Below, one piece after another: positions 7,976 to 16,958 of a DNA stretch of 64,000 nucleotides (the stretch's first letter is position 1; each line of letters begins with the position of its first letter). The position numbers were made by a program, and so were the translations under genes. The DNA is from an uncultured Parabacteroides sp. (GTDB lineage: Bacteria > Bacteroidota > Bacteroidia > Bacteroidales > Tannerellaceae). The notes under the pieces were generated by a model. It was not told the origin of the DNA. It was given only the letters and a program-made list of their open reading frames with translations, and did no database searches. The stretch covers positions 1 through 64,000 of the forward strand of contig CALCST010000019.1 of assembly GCA_937894065.1 (NCBI GenBank), given 5' to 3'.

Positions 7976-9685
7976 ATGGCAAATTACTATACCTCCATCC
8001 CTGAACTCAAGTATCACTTGAACAATCCTATGATGGAAAGAATCTGCGAACTGAAAGAACGCGGATATAAAGATAAAGAAGAATATGACTATGCTCCGCA
8101 GGATTATGCTGATGCATTGGATTCATATGACAAAGTACTGGAAATAACTGGTGAAATCACAGGTGAAATCATCGCACCAAATGCTGAAGGTGTTGACGAA
8201 GAAGGACCACATTGTGCAAACGGTCGTGTGGAGTATGCTTCTGGCACAAAACAGAATTTGGATGCTATGGTTAAGGCTGGATTGAATGGAATGACAATGC
8301 CTCGCCGTTTCGGAGGCTTAAACTTCCCTATCACTCCTTACACAATGTGTGCTGAAATTGTTGCTGCAGCTGACGCCGGATTCGGAAATATCTGGTCATT
8401 GCAGGACTGCATCGAAACATTGTATGAATTCGGTAACGAAGATCAGCACAGCCGTTTCATTCCTAGAATTTGTGCAGGCGAAACAATGTCAATGGACTTG
8501 ACTGAGCCTGATGCTGGTTCTGACTTGCAGAGCGTAATGTTGAAAGCAACATTCGACGAAAAAGAAAACTGTTGGAGACTTAACGGTGTGAAGCGTTTTA
8601 TCACAAATGGTGACGCAGATTTGCACCTTGTTTTGGCTCGTTCAGAAGAAGGAACAAGAGACGGACGTGGTTTGTCAATGTTCATCTATGACAAACGTGA
8701 CGGTGGTGTAGATGTTCGTCGTATCGAAAACAAACTTGGTATCCACGGTTCACCAACATGCGAACTTGTATATAAAAATGCAAAAGCTGAATTATGTGGC
8801 GACAGAAAGCTTGGTTTGATTAAATATGTGATGGCATTGATGAATGGCGCACGCCTTGGTATTGCAGCTCAGTCTGTAGGTTTGAGCCAGGCTGCATACA
8901 ATGAAGCTTTGGCTTATGCTAAAGACCGTAAGCAGTTCGGCAAGGCAATCATCGAATTCCCTGCTGTATATGATATGCTTGCAACTATCAAAGCCAAACT
9001 TGATGCAGGTCGTGCATTGCTTTATCAAACATCTCGTTATGTTGATATATACAAAGCTTTGGATGATATTGCTCGCGAACGCAAACTTACTCCTGAAGAA
9101 AAACAGGAACAGAAACGCTACGCAAAACTTGCAGACAGCTTCACTCCTCTTGCAAAAGGTATGAACTCTGAATATGCAAACCAGAATGCTTATGATTGTA
9201 TACAGGTTCACGGTGGTTCTGGATTTATGATGGAATATGCTTGTCAGCGTATATACAGAGATGCTCGCATCACAAGTATTTACGAAGGAACAACACAGTT
9301 GCAAACTGTAGCAGCTATCCGCTATGTTACTAACGGAGCTTATGCAGCAACTATGCATGAATATGAAATGATTCCTTGCGCTCCTGAATTCGAAGGATTG
9401 ATGAACCGAGTGAAAGATATGGCTCGTAAATTTGAAGCTTGCACAAATGCAGTCAAAGAAGCGCAGAACCAGGAATTACTTGATTTCGTTGCACGTAGAC
9501 TTATGGAAATGGCTGCTGTAACTTTGATGAGCCATTTGCTTATACAGGATGCAACCAAAGCTCCTGAAATGTTTACAGAATCAGCGAACGTATATATTAA
9601 TTATGCAGAATCAGAAATTGAAAAACATTTCAATTTTATCCGTAAATTTGAGGCTGAAGAATTATCAAACTATAGAAAGTCATAA
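7976..9685 (+). CDS. Acyl-CoA dehydrogenase, long form
   Basis: This 569-residue flavoprotein oxidises an acyl-CoA to the enoyl-CoA and passes electrons to Etf, encoded just upstream. The family signatures are present: MSMDLTEPDAGSDL (flavin/substrate loop), KRFITNGDADL, RKQFGKAI, QVHGGSGFMMEY, and IYEGTTQLQ with the candidate catalytic base Glu437. It is about 190 residues longer than medium-chain acyl-CoA dehydrogenases, with an N-terminal extension of about 80 residues and a C-terminal extension, like the long forms common in Bacteroidales. In the anaerobic setting it could run in reverse as an enoyl-CoA reductase. The substrate cannot be assigned. Confidence 0.9.
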   Translation: MANYYTSIPELKYHLNNPMMERICELKERGYKDKEEYDYAPQDYADALDSYDKVLEITGEITGEIIAPNAEGVDEEGPHCANGRVEYASGTKQNLDAMVKAGLNGMTMPRRFGGLNFPITPYTMCAEIVAAADAGFGNIWSLQDCIETLYEFGNEDQHSRFIPRICAGETMSMDLTEPDAGSDLQSVMLKATFDEKENCWRLNGVKRFITNGDADLHLVLARSEEGTRDGRGLSMFIYDKRDGGVDVRRIENKLGIHGSPTCELVYKNAKAELCGDRKLGLIKYVMALMNGARLGIAAQSVGLSQAAYNEALAYAKDRKQFGKAIIEFPAVYDMLATIKAKLDAGRALLYQTSRYVDIYKALDDIARERKLTPEEKQEQKRYAKLADSFTPLAKGMNSEYANQNAYDCIQVHGGSGFMMEYACQRIYRDARITSIYEGTTQLQTVAAIRYVTNGAYAATMHEYEMIPCAPEFEGLMNRVKDMARKFEACTNAVKEAQNQELLDFVARRLMEMAAVTLMSHLLIQDATKAPEMFTESANVYINYAESEIEKHFNFIRKFEAEELSNYRKS

Positions 9686-9701
9686 TTAAAAATTTAAGGT
9701 T

Positions 9702-10184
9702 ATGCAGTTAAGTAAGAATTTATCAGAAGCATTCAACGCACAAGTGAATGCTGAAATGTGGTCATCAAATTTGTACCTGTCAATGGCTGTTTATTTCAAG
9801 AAACAAGGGTTGAACGGTTTTGCACACTGGATGCAGAAACAGGCAGATGAAGAGTTGGAACATGCACATGACATGATAGATTTCTGCCTTGACAGAGGTG
9901 GCAATATCGAAATTCAGCAGGTTAATGTTGTTCCTTCAGGTTGGGGTAGCGCATTAGAAGTTTTCGAACATGTGTACAAACACGAAACTTATGTTTCTGA
10001 ATTGATCGACAAAATGGTTGACATAGCAGAATCTGATAAAGACCATGCAGCTAAAGATTTCCTTTACAAATATGTAAGAGAACAGGTTGAAGAAGAATCT
10101 ACTGCTAAATCAATAGTTGATCAGCTTAAGAATTATGGTGAATGTCATTTAGGCATTATGGATCATAAACTAGGCAAAAGATAA
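9702..10184 (+). CDS. ftnA: Non-haem ferritin
   Basis: This 160-residue four-helix protein oxidises and stores iron in 24-subunit shells. The di-iron ligands can be seen: Glu in NAEMWSSNLYLSMA near residue 17, EELEHAHDM around 49-57, and the later EQVEEE around 126-131. The length is typical of bacterial FtnA. It begins 16 bp after the acyl-CoA dehydrogenase stop, so it may be co-transcribed, though no functional link is obvious. A strong terminator follows. Confidence 0.95.
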   Translation: MQLSKNLSEAFNAQVNAEMWSSNLYLSMAVYFKKQGLNGFAHWMQKQADEELEHAHDMIDFCLDRGGNIEIQQVNVVPSGWGSALEVFEHVYKHETYVSELIDKMVDIAESDKDHAAKDFLYKYVREQVEEESTAKSIVDQLKNYGECHLGIMDHKLGKR

Positions 10185-10206
10185 GGAATAATATTTCTTA
10201 TAATAT

Positions 10207-10262
10207 AAAAGTTCCCGGATATATGGATATAAATTATATTTCATATATTCGGGAACTTTTAT
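10207..10262 (+). terminator. Terminator after ferritin
   Basis: AAAAGTTCCCG (10207-10217) pairs with CGGGAACTTTT (10250-10260), with additional inner ATATATG/CATATAT pairing. Confidence 0.85.
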
Positions 10263-10284
10263 ATTATATAATTAATTATTTTGT

Positions 10285-10773
10285 ATGACTAGAATTGGCT
10301 TACTATCAGACACGCATGCATATTGGGATGAAAAATACCATAAATATTTTATGGAATGTGATGAAATATGGCATGCTGGAGATATCGGCTCTGAAACTCT
10401 AATAAAAAAACTTGCAGAAATAAAACCAGTAAGAGCTGTATACGGAAATATTGATGGACAAAACATAAGAATGGATTTTCCTAAAGTTGCAGTATTCACT
10501 ATAGAAAAAGTAAAGGTTCTCATGACTCATATAGGTGGCTATCCAGGAAAATATAATCCGGAAATAAAGCCTATTATTAATTCAGAAAAGCCCAATCTAT
10601 TTATATCTGGACATTCACACATTCTAAAGGTTATGTTTGACAAAAAACTGAATTGCCTGCATATAAATCCTGGAGCTGCAGGGAAAACAGGTTTTCATAA
10701 AGTTCGTACATTGGTTAGATTTTCAATAGAACAAGACAAAATAAAAGATTTGGAAGTTATAGAACTAGAATAA
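10285..10773 (+). CDS. YfcE/MJ0936-type metallophosphoesterase
   Basis: This 162-residue calcineurin-like phosphoesterase has the complete metal-binding set: GLLSDTHA at 5-12 (D-x-H), WHAGDIGS (GD), GNIDG (GN-D/H), THIGGYPG, and SGHSHILK (GHxH) near 113-120, ending with NPGAAG. Members hydrolyse phosphodiesters such as cyclic nucleotides in vitro; the physiological substrate is unknown. It is convergent with the next gene, with only 14 bp between the stops. Confidence 0.9.
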   Translation: MTRIGLLSDTHAYWDEKYHKYFMECDEIWHAGDIGSETLIKKLAEIKPVRAVYGNIDGQNIRMDFPKVAVFTIEKVKVLMTHIGGYPGKYNPEIKPIINSEKPNLFISGHSHILKVMFDKKLNCLHINPGAAGKTGFHKVRTLVRFSIEQDKIKDLEVIELE

Positions 10774-10787
10774 TAAGTAAGATTCTA

Positions 10788-11912
10788 CTAATCTGCATTA
10801 CGATATTGTTCTGCAAGCATTATGGTATTTGACAAATAAGAATATTCCTCATTGAAATATTCACTAAAAATACCATTTTCAATATCAGATTTTATCTGTC
10901 CAAAAGTCCATAACTTTCCGTTACTAATGTTCAAATCTGCCAATTGAGAATTAGTAACATTAACCATATACAAAGAAACTTGATGTTTTACCTTCTCAGT
11001 TTCATGTATATAACGAACCAACAGATGGGGAACAATGGAATATTTATCCATTAAATTTGCTGCAAGACTGTAAAGAGAATCCTCTATTGTTTGTCTGAAT
11101 TTAATATGACAATATAATGGAGTATCCCATTTCCCAGGGGAAACATAAGCTCGGAAATCTCGTCTTGTCAAGAACAATTTGCCATCACAGACAATCATTA
11201 CACGCAAAACCGGATGATAATACTTTTTAGGAACAGATTTACTTACAGAACTAGCTATTCTTCCTATAACACGACCTTCGTCGCTAAGCACAGGCAACCA
11301 AGTTTCATTCTCTAACTGATATAAAAGAAGAAATAATCGTAACTGTTCAAATAAAATTATACAAATACCAATTATAACAGGAAGTGACCTCAACAAAAAA
11401 CGTTCAAATGTTATTGACTGCATACTGTCGGGCAACAAACCATAAACCAGAACAGAAAACAAATGAATCATATAAATACGTTTCACTATTGGGGCAATAA
11501 AATAGAACTCGTTAAGCAAATTTCGCATCCTATTCTTCTCAAATTTGTTTGCATCCGATTCACGTATCAAACGAAACATTCTCTGTTTGAAAATTCCTGC
11601 AACAGCAAGAACTCCAACCAACAACAACTCAATAACTAAAGAGGAATAAACATATAAAATTGGATATATACGCAAACACATGAAAAGGGAATAGAGAATA
11701 AATGTTGCAATCGTCGGCACAAGCATATACATATATTTTCTGTCCTTGCGTAAAAGGTAATAAGCAAAAAAACTTATAACACAAAACGCTACAGCAACAA
11801 CAAAGGACAATCTGTAATCAAAATAATTGTCCAGAAACATAAACAGTATTATAGGCAAAAGTCCTATAGACTGATTCTCTATTCCCTTTTTTAGCCATTT
11901 CATGTTTTTCAT
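10788..11912 (-). CDS. Membrane protein with a degenerate Nudix-like C-terminal domain
   Basis: I do not recognise a named family for the full 374-residue protein. The first half has about six hydrophobic segments (roughly 13-30, 33-52, 57-76, 78-98, 140-160 and 173-196). From about 220 the soluble part looks like a Nudix fold: HPVLRVMIVCDGKLFLTRRD, then GKWDTPLYCHIKFRQTIEDS and NLMDKYSI. The position expected for a Nudix box lacks the REUXEEXGU catalytic core, since only scattered acidic residues occur in TIEDSLYSLAANLMDKY. The domain is therefore probably not a hydrolase and could be a nucleotide sensor. It follows the lipA gene on the same strand after 64 bp. Confidence 0.6.
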   Translation of the reverse strand: MKNMKWLKKGIENQSIGLLPIILFMFLDNYFDYRLSFVVAVAFCVISFFAYYLLRKDRKYMYMLVPTIATFILYSLFMCLRIYPILYVYSSLVIELLLVGVLAVAGIFKQRMFRLIRESDANKFEKNRMRNLLNEFYFIAPIVKRIYMIHLFSVLVYGLLPDSMQSITFERFLLRSLPVIIGICIILFEQLRLFLLLYQLENETWLPVLSDEGRVIGRIASSVSKSVPKKYYHPVLRVMIVCDGKLFLTRRDFRAYVSPGKWDTPLYCHIKFRQTIEDSLYSLAANLMDKYSIVPHLLVRYIHETEKVKHQVSLYMVNVTNSQLADLNISNGKLWTFGQIKSDIENGIFSEYFNEEYSYLSNTIMLAEQYRNAD

Positions 11913-11976
11913 CTCCTATTTCATCAACTAGCGTCTTTTAGGAGAAAACATTTTTAACAGGCAAAAAGTTCAGAAA

Positions 11977-12822
11977 TCAAACATGTTTCTCTGCATGATA
12001 TGAGGAACGCACCAAAGGGGCACTTTCCACACATTTGAAGCCTTTTTCCAAGCCTATTGTTTTATACTTTTCAAACTGCTGAGGATGAATATATTCCACA
12101 ACCGGTATATTTTTGCGTGATGGTTGGAGATATTGTCCGATAGTCAATACTGAAACTCCACATTTCAACACATCTTCCATTAATTCCAGAACTTCTTCTT
12201 CTGTTTCTCCCAAGCCCACCATTATTCCGGTTTTGGCAGTGATTCCTCGTGAAGCAATACGTTCAAGGACTGAAAGGCTAACCTCATATTTAGCTGCACT
12301 GCGAACTGTAGGACTGATACGGCTCACTGTTTCCATATTGTGAGAGATTATTTCCGGTTGAGCGTCAATAACCATATCAACCAAATCCAATCGTCCCTGG
12401 AAATCCGGAATAAGAACTTCCAATGTTGTAGCCGGATTGACTTCCTTGATTTTACGGATTGTTGCCGCCCAATGAGAAGCCCCAAGGTCTGGCAAATCAT
12501 CTCTGTCAACCGAAGTTACAACCGCATGTTTCAGATTCATCAGACGCACGCTTTCTGCCACATTCTCCGGCTCTTTTGGATTTAGCGGGAGTGGTTTTCC
12601 AGTAAGAGTATTACAGAAACGGCATGAACGAGTGCAAATCTCACCGCCAATCATAAATGTAGCTGTTCCTCTGCTCCAACATTCACCCATATTCGGGCAT
12701 TTGCCACTTGTGCAAATAGTATGCAGACAATGAGATTCAACGATTCTCTTTGTCTGCGTAAACTGTTCGTTGCCACGAAGCCGGATTTTCAACCAATCCG
12801 GCTTCTTTACATGTTCTGCCAT
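11977..12822 (-). CDS. lipA: Lipoyl synthase
   Basis: This 281-residue radical-SAM enzyme inserts two sulfur atoms into protein-bound octanoate to make lipoyl groups. Both iron-sulfur clusters are visible: the auxiliary CTSGKCPNMGEC near 37-48 and the radical-SAM CxxxCxxC as CTRSCRFC near 62-69. The C-terminal RSSYHAE motif that completes the auxiliary cluster is present. The start codon overlaps the stop of the upstream DPP IV gene (TAATG), indicating translational coupling despite unrelated functions. Confidence 0.97.
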   Translation of the reverse strand: MAEHVKKPDWLKIRLRGNEQFTQTKRIVESHCLHTICTSGKCPNMGECWSRGTATFMIGGEICTRSCRFCNTLTGKPLPLNPKEPENVAESVRLMNLKHAVVTSVDRDDLPDLGASHWAATIRKIKEVNPATTLEVLIPDFQGRLDLVDMVIDAQPEIISHNMETVSRISPTVRSAAKYEVSLSVLERIASRGITAKTGIMVGLGETEEEVLELMEDVLKCGVSVLTIGQYLQPSRKNIPVVEYIHPQQFEKYKTIGLEKGFKCVESAPLVRSSYHAEKHV

Positions 12823-14996
12823 TATAAATTATCGAATAAATAATTAGACATTTTTGTGTACAGATGGAATCTAGTGTTTCCACCAGATATGCCATGATTT
12901 CTGTCTCTATAGACATGCATATCGAACTGCTTGTTTGCCTGAACTAGAGCTTCGGCATAATCCATTGTCTGTTTGAAATGCACATTGTCGTCAGCTGTAC
13001 CATGGATAAGCAACAGTTTTCCCTGAAGTTCTTTGACACGCTTCAATGGAGAAGTCAAGTCATAACCACGTTGATTTTCCTGTGGTGTACGCATGAAGCG
13101 CTCAGTATATACAGTGTCATAATATCTCCAGTCTGTTGGAGGTGCAACTGCAATTCCGACCTTAAATGTACCTTTTCCCACTGTCAAAGCCATCAATGTG
13201 TTGTAACCACCAAAGCTCCATCCCCAGATAGCCATTCTGTCGCCGTCCACATAAGGCAACTCTGCCAATGCATGAGCAGCTTCAACCTGGTCTTTTGATT
13301 CCAAATCACCCATGTTCATATAAGTGCATTTTCTGAAGGCTTCACCTCTGGCACCTGTACCACGGCCGTCAACACAGACAACTAAGATATCTTTTGTTGA
13401 AAGATAACGTTCCCAGTCGAATGAGTAAGAATCCAGAACCTGCTGTGAATTTGGTCCGCTATATTGGAACATCAGAACAGGATAGCGTTTGTTTTCATCA
13501 AAATTCAATGGTTTCACCATCCAGGCATTCAGTTCAACACCCGAAGCTGTATTCACAGTAAAGAACTCTTTCTTTGCAAAGTTATATTTTGCCAGACGTT
13601 CATTCAATGCCGCATTGTCCTGCAATGTTCTCAAAACCTTCTTTGTCTTGGTTTCGTTTACAGTGATTTTCATCGGAGTGTTCGCATTTGAGTAACGGTT
13701 CACATAATATGCGAAGTTTGCACTGAACTGAGCATTATTTGTTCCTTTCTCAGTTGACAATTTTGTTTTCACTCCTTTTGCGTCAATTTTATAAACGGCA
13801 CGCTGCATTGGGCTTTCTTCGGCAGATTCATAATATACTGTTTTTGTAGCCTCGTCGATTCCCAACAGCTGAGTGACGTCCCAATTTCCTTTTGTTACCT
13901 GACGCTGCATTACACCAGTTGGAGAATACATATAAATATGTGAATATCCGTCCTGCTCGCTAACATAAAGGAAACCATTGTTCAAGAACTGAATTGACTT
14001 CAACCATTCTGAATCTACATAACATTTGTTTTCCTCACGAAGAATCAATCTTGAAACGCCGCTCTTCGGATTCACATAATACATATTGAACAGATTCTGA
14101 TGACGATTCAGAGTCATAACAGCCAATTGGTCAGAATTCTTAGTAAATGTTATGCGTGGGATATATCCGTCTTCATCCAGTGGAACATCCAGATGTTTTG
14201 TGTCACGAGTCTGGACGCAATATGAATGTAATGTCACTGTTGAGTTCTTCTCTCCTGCTTTAGGATATTTGAAATTATAATAGGAAGGGTATGTTCCTTC
14301 ACCATACATCTGCATTGAATATTCCTTCACGTCAGATTCATCTGAACGTACGAATGCAAGATATTCACTGTCCGGCGACCATGCCATAAGATTTGTTACG
14401 GCAAATTCTTCTTCATATACCCAATCAGTTATACCATTCAGAATTTTATTCAATTCACCATCTTTGGTTACCTGCACCTCTGTATCGAAATCGAATTTGC
14501 GAATCCAGATATTGTTATCGCGAACAAAAGCACACATTCTTCCATCTGGAGAATATGTAGGAATCATCAGTTTGCTTTTTGATTCAGAAATCGGTTTTAC
14601 ATAATTACGGCGAACATCATAGTCATACACTACAGATTTGAACGAACGTCTGTAGATTGGTTCTGTTTCACACCACACCATAATGTGATGTCCGGTGCTG
14701 CTTATTTCATAACCGTCAAACTTGTCAAACGTACATTCGCGTGCTGTATTGACATTGAACAATGTATCAACGGCATTACCTGAGCGATAAGAGTATTTTA
14801 TAATCATACTTCGCTCGTTGTTCATAGCTGTATAATATTCACCATCGGGAAGCGAACGCATTTCCCCTACTGATGTAACCTGGCGGAATTTTCCACCGGT
14901 TATATCTTTCAATTCCACCGGTTTTCCTCCATTCTGCGCACATAATGCATTTGCACAGAAAACAAACAATACTGATACTAATTTTAATCGTTTCAT
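12822..14996 (-). CDS. Dipeptidyl-peptidase IV, S9B family
   Basis: This 724-residue serine exopeptidase removes X-Pro or X-Ala dipeptides from peptide N-termini. A signal peptide (MKRLKLVSVLFVFCANALCA, about 20 residues) points to the periplasm. The N-terminal beta-propeller includes the double-Glu motif in DWVYEEEF that binds the substrate N-terminus. The catalytic triad is Ser594 in GWSFGGY, Asp669 in GTADDN and His701 in DRNHGI. Homologues in gut and oral Bacteroidales support peptide use and can process host peptides. It is the first gene of a two-gene unit with lipA, with a predicted -7 box at 15017-15024. Confidence 0.95.
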   Translation of the reverse strand: MKRLKLVSVLFVFCANALCAQNGGKPVELKDITGGKFRQVTSVGEMRSLPDGEYYTAMNNERSMIIKYSYRSGNAVDTLFNVNTARECTFDKFDGYEISSTGHHIMVWCETEPIYRRSFKSVVYDYDVRRNYVKPISESKSKLMIPTYSPDGRMCAFVRDNNIWIRKFDFDTEVQVTKDGELNKILNGITDWVYEEEFAVTNLMAWSPDSEYLAFVRSDESDVKEYSMQMYGEGTYPSYYNFKYPKAGEKNSTVTLHSYCVQTRDTKHLDVPLDEDGYIPRITFTKNSDQLAVMTLNRHQNLFNMYYVNPKSGVSRLILREENKCYVDSEWLKSIQFLNNGFLYVSEQDGYSHIYMYSPTGVMQRQVTKGNWDVTQLLGIDEATKTVYYESAEESPMQRAVYKIDAKGVKTKLSTEKGTNNAQFSANFAYYVNRYSNANTPMKITVNETKTKKVLRTLQDNAALNERLAKYNFAKKEFFTVNTASGVELNAWMVKPLNFDENKRYPVLMFQYSGPNSQQVLDSYSFDWERYLSTKDILVVCVDGRGTGARGEAFRKCTYMNMGDLESKDQVEAAHALAELPYVDGDRMAIWGWSFGGYNTLMALTVGKGTFKVGIAVAPPTDWRYYDTVYTERFMRTPQENQRGYDLTSPLKRVKELQGKLLLIHGTADDNVHFKQTMDYAEALVQANKQFDMHVYRDRNHGISGGNTRFHLYTKMSNYLFDNL

Positions 14997-15016
14997 TGAT
15001 ATATTTGATTTTGAAA

Positions 15017-15024
15017 CAAAGGTA
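15017..15024 (-). promoter_or_regulatory. Predicted -7 box for the DPP IV-lipA unit
   Basis: The complement CAAAGGTA gives TACCTTTG on the minus strand, 21 bp upstream of the ATG. No clear -33 TTTG is seen. Confidence 0.5.
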
Positions 15025-15170
15025 GTGTTTTTAAAAGGGATACTATAATTTTTAATTATGTTTTTGAATTTCTCAACTCATATCACTCTTAACTCAATCA
15101 AAGCATTTATAAACACTATGTAAAAAACATCCGAAACAACAAATAAAACCCTTCGAAGCTATTTTTCACA

Positions 15171-15258
15171 GGACTATATATATTTCTCCGTCGGTCCGTA
15201 TATATTTCTTCGTGGGTTCGTATATATTTCGGCGCAGGTCTATATGTATTTAACTCTA
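15171..15258. repeat. 22-bp periodic array, four clear units (CCGTATATA box)
   Basis: Aligned 12-base boxes start at 15171 (GGACTATATATA), 15193 (GGTCCGTATATA), 15215 (GGTTCGTATATA) and 15237 (GGTCTATATGTA), exactly 22 bp apart. A weak fifth box may start at 15259. The box TCCGTATATATTT is the reverse complement of the one at 87-196 and matches that at 55322. The array lies about 150 bp from the DPP IV promoter and about 320 bp from the rseC-like promoter. Confidence 0.8.
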
Positions 15259-15545
15259 GTTTCGCTGATTCAAGCTTATATGAGTTAAAGAAGTTATATA
15301 AAGTCATGGCTCTGCAGAGAAACTTAAGTTTTTAAAATTTGAAGTTAACAAAGTAAAGATGTGTAACATTTGTTCACACAAAAGTCCTTTTTCATTATCT
15401 TCTCTATTTATTTCAAAGCAAAAACAGTTCAAATGTATATTAAACACACAATTATACAAACAAATCAGAAAAGCAATACTTTAAATAAGGTATTTTTTAT
15501 GTTTGAAAATATAAAATTGTTACCTAAAAGTTTCATTATTTATTT

Positions 15546-15576
15546 CTTGTATCGTAAAAAATAATATGTACATTTG
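15546..15576 (+). promoter_or_regulatory. Predicted promoter of the rseC-rnf operon
   Basis: TACATTTG at 15569-15576 fits the -7 consensus; CTTG at 15546-15549 is a three-of-four -33 match at 19 bp. It lies 32 bp before the chosen ATG at 15609 and would overlap an upstream GTG start, supporting the ATG. Confidence 0.6.
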
Positions 15577-15608
15577 CCGTGCTATTTTGCAATGTCGAGT
15601 TTACAAAT

Positions 15609-16022
15609 ATGAACAGAAATATACATCATGCCGGAGTTGTTGTGCGTATTGAAAACGATATTATATATGTAAAAATACTGCAGCAGTCGGCTTGCTCTGG
15701 ATGTCATGCAAAATCTGTATGCAACGCATCCGAAAGCAAAGAAAAAATAATTGAAGTAGAAGACCACACAGGCGAATACCACATAGGAGAACAGGTTTCC
15801 ATATGCGGCGAAACCTCGCTTGGCCTTCAAGCTGTTTTTCTAGCTTTTGTTATACCTCTATTCATTCTTCTTGCATCAATAGCCATAGGAACATGGTTGG
15901 GATATAGCGAAACAACAACCGGTCTGGCAGGATTGGCTATGCTTATACCTTATTATTTCATATTATATAAGCTTAGAGACAGACTGAAAAAACAATTCGT
16001 TTTCAAACTTGGGAAATTTTAA
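15609..16022 (+). CDS. rseC: RseC/MucC-family (SoxR reducing system) protein
   Basis: The ATG at 15609 gives 137 residues; a GTG at 15579 would add ten residues but falls next to the predicted -7 box. The N-terminal soluble part carries the cysteine cluster CSGCHAKSVCNAS (CxxCxxxxxC) typical of RseC. Two transmembrane segments follow (about 73-95 and 101-120). RseC-type proteins accompany Rnf/Rsx complexes; in Escherichia coli the Rsx complex and RseC help keep SoxR reduced. Here it is the first gene of the rnf operon, 12 bp before rnfB, so an electron-transfer or assembly role is likely, the exact job being unproven. Confidence 0.85.
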   Translation: MNRNIHHAGVVVRIENDIIYVKILQQSACSGCHAKSVCNASESKEKIIEVEDHTGEYHIGEQVSICGETSLGLQAVFLAFVIPLFILLASIAIGTWLGYSETTTGLAGLAMLIPYYFILYKLRDRLKKQFVFKLGKF

Positions 16023-16034
16023 TGATAAAAAAAC

Positions 16035-16946
16035 ATGATTATAATTGCTATTATTTCATTAGGAATTATTGGTGCTGCGGGTGCGTTGCTGCTTTATGTA
16101 GTTTCGAAGAAATTCGAAGTTTATGAAGACCCTCGCATTGCGCAAGTACAAGAAGTTCTGCCCGGTGCAAACTGCGGAGGATGCGGTTATCCGGGATGTT
16201 CTGGTTTTGCAGGAGCTTGTGTAAAGGCTGACTCACTTGACGGTCTGTTATGTCCTGTAGGAGGTGCTCCTGTAATGTCAAAAGTAGCGGCTATTTTGGG
16301 TAAAGAGGCAAAGGCTGCCGAACCAATGGTTGCAGTTGTTCGCTGCAACGGTACTTGCCAGGCTCGCCCAAAGACCAACACTTATGACGGAACAAAGAGT
16401 TGTGCAATCGCAACATCACTTTATGGCGGAGAAACCGGATGTAGTTTCGGTTGTCTTGGCTATGGCGATTGTGTGAAAGCATGTAATTTTGATGCAATAC
16501 ACATCAATCCAGAAACAGGAATCGCAACAGTTGATGAAGAAAAATGTACATCTTGTGGAGCTTGTGTCAAAGCTTGTCCTAAAAACATCATCGAATTGCG
16601 TAAGAAAGGTCCGAAATCACGCCGTATTTTTGTCAGCTGCGTGAACAAGGATAAAGGAGCTGTTGCACGCAAAGCCTGCAGCAATGCTTGTATCGGCTGC
16701 GGAAAATGTGCAAAAGAATGTCCGTTTGAAGCAATCACTGTTGAAAACAATGTTGCTTACATCGATTTCAACAAGTGCCGTATGTGTCGTAAATGTGTTG
16801 CCGTGTGTCCTACAGGAGCAATCCATGAATTGAATTTCCCTCCACGCAAAGAGCCGGCACCTGAAGCAGCTAAAGAAGCTGTAGCAGCAAAACCACAAGC
16901 AGCTACAACTGCAGAAAATAAAGAAGAAAGTAAAAATCAACAATAA
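16035..16946 (+). CDS. rnfB: Rnf complex subunit B, iron-sulfur protein
   Basis: RnfB (303 residues) takes electrons from ferredoxin into the Rnf ion pump. One N-terminal membrane helix (about 1-24) is followed by the 4Fe-4S cluster domain with Cys47, Cys50, Cys55 and Cys73 (CGGCGYPGC...CPVGG). Further cysteine sets follow: CTSCGACVKACP, CIGCGKCAKECP and CRMCRKCVAVCP, with an irregular set before them (CSFGCLGYGDCVKAC). That makes a multi-ferredoxin protein larger than the E. coli homologue. The C-terminus is an Ala/Lys/Glu-rich tail. It is second in the operon order rseC-rnfB-C-D-G-E-A. Confidence 0.97.
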   Translation: MIIIAIISLGIIGAAGALLLYVVSKKFEVYEDPRIAQVQEVLPGANCGGCGYPGCSGFAGACVKADSLDGLLCPVGGAPVMSKVAAILGKEAKAAEPMVAVVRCNGTCQARPKTNTYDGTKSCAIATSLYGGETGCSFGCLGYGDCVKACNFDAIHINPETGIATVDEEKCTSCGACVKACPKNIIELRKKGPKSRRIFVSCVNKDKGAVARKACSNACIGCGKCAKECPFEAITVENNVAYIDFNKCRMCRKCVAVCPTGAIHELNFPPRKEPAPEAAKEAVAAKPQAATTAENKEESKNQQ

Positions 16947-16958
16947 AATCATAATAGT

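Larger units (their letters stand above)
14997..15608. other. Divergent intergenic region between DPP IV and the rseC-like gene
   Basis: No gene is supported; the small minus-strand frame at 15116-15307 is a shadow of the repeat array. The region holds predicted promoters for both flanking genes and the 22-bp array at 15171-15258. Confidence 0.65.

Noticed and set aside
15116..15307. A 63-residue minus-strand open frame
   Set aside because: It is the translation of the TATATATTTC repeat array and lacks any support as a gene.
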